Positions 5,316 through 7,682 of a stretch of 7,682 nucleotides of DNA are shown in pieces. The position numbers and the translations under genes were made by a program. Each line of letters begins with the position of its first letter. Position 1 is the stretch's first letter. Source of the DNA: DATDVD01 sp035290065 (lineage in GTDB: Bacteria > Pseudomonadota > Gammaproteobacteria > Coxiellales > Coxiellaceae); contig DATDVD010000137.1 of NCBI GenBank assembly GCA_035290065.1, positions 1-7,682 on the forward strand. The letters run 5' to 3'. Below the pieces are notes generated by a model that was not told the DNA's origin, made no database searches, and worked only from the letters and a program-made list of their open reading frames with translations.

Positions 5316-6122
5316 TTAAATTACCACAGAAGTGTCTTTAACCATCCCTCGTTTCAGCATATTCAAATAAATGGTCTTCATGGCCACTTGTTGCCAAAAG
5401 GGAACTAATCGTTGATACGAATCCTGATTCAACACTTCGGAACTTAATCGTTCGGCCACTACACCACACATACAGGCAGCGTGCAGTCCAAAGGTATTTG
5501 CAATGGTAAACAAGGTGGCCGATTCCATTTCAAATGCCACCACATTTAATTGCTGCCATTCTTTCATCGACCCTTGAAAACGACGCACCACGTATTTGGA
5601 ATAGTTATCATACCGCTCTTGTCCCGGATAAAATGTATCCGTTGAAGAAACAATACCCACATGATGAGGCACGTTTAACATTTCTGCCGCTTCCAATAAC
5701 GATGCCGTAAAACGAAGGGAGGCTACAGCCGGATATTCAATCGGGGCATAATGCGTGGAAGCCCCATCCAATCGCACCGCTGCTTTCACAATCACTAAAT
5801 CACCCAATTTAATTTTAGGATGAATAGACCCGGTGGTTCCAACACGTAAAAAATAACGAATGCCAATATTCGCCAATTCCTCTACCACAATAGAGGTAGA
5901 AGGCCCACCAATACCGGTCGAGCACACCAATACTTTATGCCCATGAAAATCCGCCAAATAACTTGTAAATTCACGGTGGCTTTCTAAAAATTGGGCATTG
6001 GGGTCAAATGCTTTTGCCAACACTTCTACGCGTTGAGGATCACCGGGCACTAAGGCATATTCTGCACCTTGAATCATAGCTTTATTTAACTGCAAGTGAT
6101 GTTGTTTGGAATCGTCGGTCAT
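5316..6122 (-). CDS. udp: Uridine phosphorylase
   Basis: Cleaves uridine with phosphate to uracil and ribose 1-phosphate in cytosolic pyrimidine salvage. The 268-residue protein aligns almost throughout with the E. coli enzyme (253 aa) as I remember it. Landmarks are VPGDPQRVE with phosphate ligand Arg31, CSTGIGGPSTS at 67-77, RVGTTGSI at 93-100, VRLDGAS at 116-122, the uracil-binding Phe164/Gln168/Arg170 in TDTFYPGQERYD, the ribose-binding FEMESA (Glu198-Met199-Glu200) and Arg225 matching E. coli Arg223. All key residues are present, so it should be active. A C-terminal extension of about a dozen residues is the main difference. Its ATG overlaps the PAP2 stop as ATGA at 6119-6122, implying translational coupling; the ZIP-like gene follows in the same operon. 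Confidence 0.96.
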   Translation of the reverse strand: MTDDSKQHHLQLNKAMIQGAEYALVPGDPQRVEVLAKAFDPNAQFLESHREFTSYLADFHGHKVLVCSTGIGGPSTSIVVEELANIGIRYFLRVGTTGSIHPKIKLGDLVIVKAAVRLDGASTHYAPIEYPAVASLRFTASLLEAAEMLNVPHHVGIVSSTDTFYPGQERYDNYSKYVVRRFQGSMKEWQQLNVVAFEMESATLFTIANTFGLHAACMCGVVAERLSSEVLNQDSYQRLVPFWQQVAMKTIYLNMLKRGMVKDTSVVI

Positions 6123-6799
6123 GATGGTTTACCTGCTTTTAAAATAGGATGTAATTGAAAATGATAACTCACAAAGGATGCAATAATCGTGCCTAAAATA
6201 CCGCCGGCAATCACATCACTTAAAAAATGATAGCAATGGCTCACTAAACCCATCGCACAGCCTAAAAAATAAAGCACCAAAATCCAGCGAATTTTAGGAT
6301 AGGCTACCCAAAAAGCAATAAAAAACGACGTAACATAACTCATATGCCCTGAAGGAAACGATTCAAACAAGGGCCCTTTGCTGAAAAAATGAAAGGTATA
6401 AGGATCGATATGCTGAAACCAACTGCATTGGCCATTTTGCCAAAGGGAAGTGCGCCCAAAAATAAATTTTAAAATTTTAATCGCACCTTCCGCAATTAAA
6501 AATCCGACGGAACCCGCAAAGCAGGTGGCTTCAAAATGGTGTAAATGTCGACGCAAGCGAATAACAAGAGAATAAACGATGATCAAAAAAACCGCGACAT
6601 CGAGATATTGGGCCACTTCCGTAAAATATCCAAACCCAATAAACGTACCTGCCGCATAATAAGACAACAAGCAATTCGATAACCGTTCATCCACAAAATG
6701 ATACGTGAAAAAAATAATCACAGATCCTAACAATAATGCTAACACCGAATTCGTGACTAATCGACGATACAGATCCGGGTTATGAGAAGTTAAATACAT
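6119..6799 (-). CDS. PAP2-family membrane phosphatase
   Basis: This 226-residue inner-membrane protein has about six helices and the spacing of PAP2 acid phosphatases, which act on lipid phosphates or undecaprenyl pyrophosphate. Motif 2 is intact at 149-152 (PSGH, His152 the expected proton donor). Motif 3 ends in His191-FLSD195-VIAG with the nucleophile-type His191 and Asp195, but the Ser-Arg expected seven and six residues before His191 are Gly184 and Leu185. Motif 1 has Lys111 and Gly115-Arg116 but Ser118-Leu119 where Arg-Pro is typical. Phosphate-binding arginines are thus reduced, so activity may be altered. The start has a GGGAGA Shine-Dalgarno five bases upstream. It is first in an operon with udp (4-bp overlap) and the ZIP-like gene. 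Substrate unknown. Confidence 0.9.
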   Translation of the reverse strand: MYLTSHNPDLYRRLVTNSVLALLLGSVIIFFTYHFVDERLSNCLLSYYAAGTFIGFGYFTEVAQYLDVAVFLIIVYSLVIRLRRHLHHFEATCFAGSVGFLIAEGAIKILKFIFGRTSLWQNGQCSWFQHIDPYTFHFFSKGPLFESFPSGHMSYVTSFFIAFWVAYPKIRWILVLYFLGCAMGLVSHCYHFLSDVIAGGILGTIIASFVSYHFQLHPILKAGKPS

Positions 6800-6822
6800 A
6801 CAGTCTCCCTAAATAAAGAGGT

Positions 6823-6851
6823 ATCTTAACGGAATGCAAGGAGTTGATCAA
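6823..6851 (-). promoter_or_regulatory. Promoter of the PAP2-udp-ZIP-like operon
   Basis: On the minus strand TTGATC (plus 6846-6851) and TAAGAT (plus 6823-6828) are 17 nt apart, each 4 of 6 to consensus. RNA would start near 6816, giving a leader of about 16 nt that begins just before the Shine-Dalgarno. The REP doublet begins 14 bp further upstream and separates this promoter from the rRNA operon end. Confidence 0.5.
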
Positions 6852-6865
6852 ATCCCCCCTAAAAT

Positions 6866-6945
6866 GTAGGGGCAGACCGTGGTCTGCCCCTAGCAAATGA
6901 TAAATTTTTTGCTGCGGTATCGGGCAGACCACGGTCTGCCCCTAC
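6866..6945. repeat. REP doublet (REPIN-like), GTAGGGGC family
   Basis: The ends 6866-6889 and 6922-6945 are perfect 24-bp inverted repeats, each starting GTAGGGGCAGACC when read inwards from its own end. Each arm is also a self-hairpin of GGGCAGACC/GGTCTGCCC around a 2-nt loop. The whole unit is 80 bp, the same length as the unrelated-sequence doublet at 3631-3710. Head tetranucleotide GTAG at both ends fits RAYT-recognised REPs. Confidence 0.85.
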
Positions 6946-6987
6946 GAAGAGGATGAGAATTTACTCTTACGAAGAGGGTGACAATTT
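6943..6987. repeat. Short tandem repeat next to the REP doublet
   Basis: tacgaagaggatgagaattt (6943-6962) recurs as tacgaagagggtgacaattt (6968-6987), 18 of 20 identical with a 25-bp period. It overlaps the last 3 bp of the REP doublet. Confidence 0.6.
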
Positions 6988-7033
6988 TTAAGCAAAAAAA
7001 CGCCTATCATTTTTTAAGCAAAAAAAAACGCCT
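6985..7033. repeat. Tandem copy of the terminator T-tract and arm
   Basis: tttttaagc-A7-cgcct (6985-7005) is repeated as tttttaagc-A9-cgcct (7011-7033), period 26. The second copy is part of the functional rRNA terminator; the first lacks its own partner arm. Confidence 0.6.
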
Positions 7034-7060
7034 GTTATTGAAACCAACAACAGGCGTTTT
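7025..7060 (-). terminator. Intrinsic terminator of the rRNA operon
   Basis: A perfect 12-bp stem (7049-7060 with 7025-7036, core AACAGGCGTTTT) with a 12-nt loop is followed on the minus strand by an uninterrupted run of about eight T. It begins 10 bp beyond the 3' end of 5S rRNA. Confidence 0.92.
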
Positions 7061-7070
7061 CGAATAAAAA

Positions 7071-7187
7071 TCCTGGCAATGACCTACTCTCACATGAGGA
7101 GACCTCACACTACCATCGGCGCAGAGCGTTTTCACTACTGAGTTCGGAATGGAATCAGGTGGTTCCCGCTCGCTATGGTCGCCAGGA
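7071..7187 (-). rRNA. rrf: 5S ribosomal RNA
   Basis: The minus strand gives a 117-nt 5S rRNA: ends TCCTGGC/GCCAGGA pair as helix I, and internal stretches CCGAACTCAGTAGTGAAAAC, GCGCCGATGGTAGTGTGAGG and GAGAGTAGGTCATTGCC are the standard gammaproteobacterial 5S blocks with few changes. It follows 23S after an 80-nt spacer and precedes the terminator. Exact mature ends may differ by a few bases. Confidence 0.97.
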
Positions 7188-7267
7188 AACTGGTATATGT
7201 ATAGAACATAAATTCATGTATGGCTTGAAATCACTTCTTTTCTTTTCCAACAACCATCTAGGGTTAT

Positions 7268-7682
<415 letters not shown>

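Overview
The window looks like a chromosomal stretch of a moderately AT-rich gammaproteobacterium. The uridine phosphorylase aligns along its whole length with the enterobacterial enzyme as I remember it, and the 5S and 23S rRNA ends and the tRNA-Thr are of gammaproteobacterial type. A Legionellales/Coxiella-like host is my guess from overall composition and gene style; nothing in the sequence proves it.

Layout. (1) Positions 1-198 hold the last 65 codons of an unrecognised Gly/Ser/Asn-rich protein. A long AT-rich hairpin follows, then a DUF4143-type AAA+ ATPase (405-1631). (2) Positions 1695-3777 form a small accessory module. A 46-bp copy of the 3' part of tRNA-Thr (1695-1740) and the complete tRNA-Thr(UGU) gene (3734-3806, minus strand) enclose about 2 kb in direct orientation. 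This is the usual footprint of an element integrated through a tRNA anticodon loop. The cargo is a class II Fic AMP-transferase (1925-3022) and a GNAT acetyltransferase (3129-3617), each with its own sigma70-like promoter. No integrase is present. (3) After an intergenic stretch with a single REP palindrome comes a GtrA-like membrane protein (4129-4581). It overlaps tail-to-tail with the last gene of a three-gene minus-strand operon. (4) That operon reads PAP2-family phosphatase (6799 to 6119), uridine phosphorylase udp (6122 to 5316) and a ZIP-like eight-helix membrane protein (5293 to 4526). The first two genes share an ATGA overlap; the third follows after 22 bp. (5) The right end is the 3' end of a minus-strand rRNA operon: 23S 3' part, 80-nt spacer, 5S, then a strong intrinsic terminator.

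GTAG-headed palindromes of the REP type recur between genes: a single at 3023-3064, an 80-bp inverted doublet at 3631-3710, a single at 3888-3911 and an 80-bp doublet at 6866-6945. They fall into two sequence families. Such doublets (REPINs) are normally spread by a RAYT (TnpA_REP) transposase encoded elsewhere in the genome.

The most notable region is the tRNA-Thr-bounded Fic/GNAT island. It has an att-like repeat, a core-like inverted repeat at its left junction, and a 19-bp repeat inside both ends. It looks like a minimal or integrase-less integrative element carrying two protein- or metabolite-modifying enzymes.
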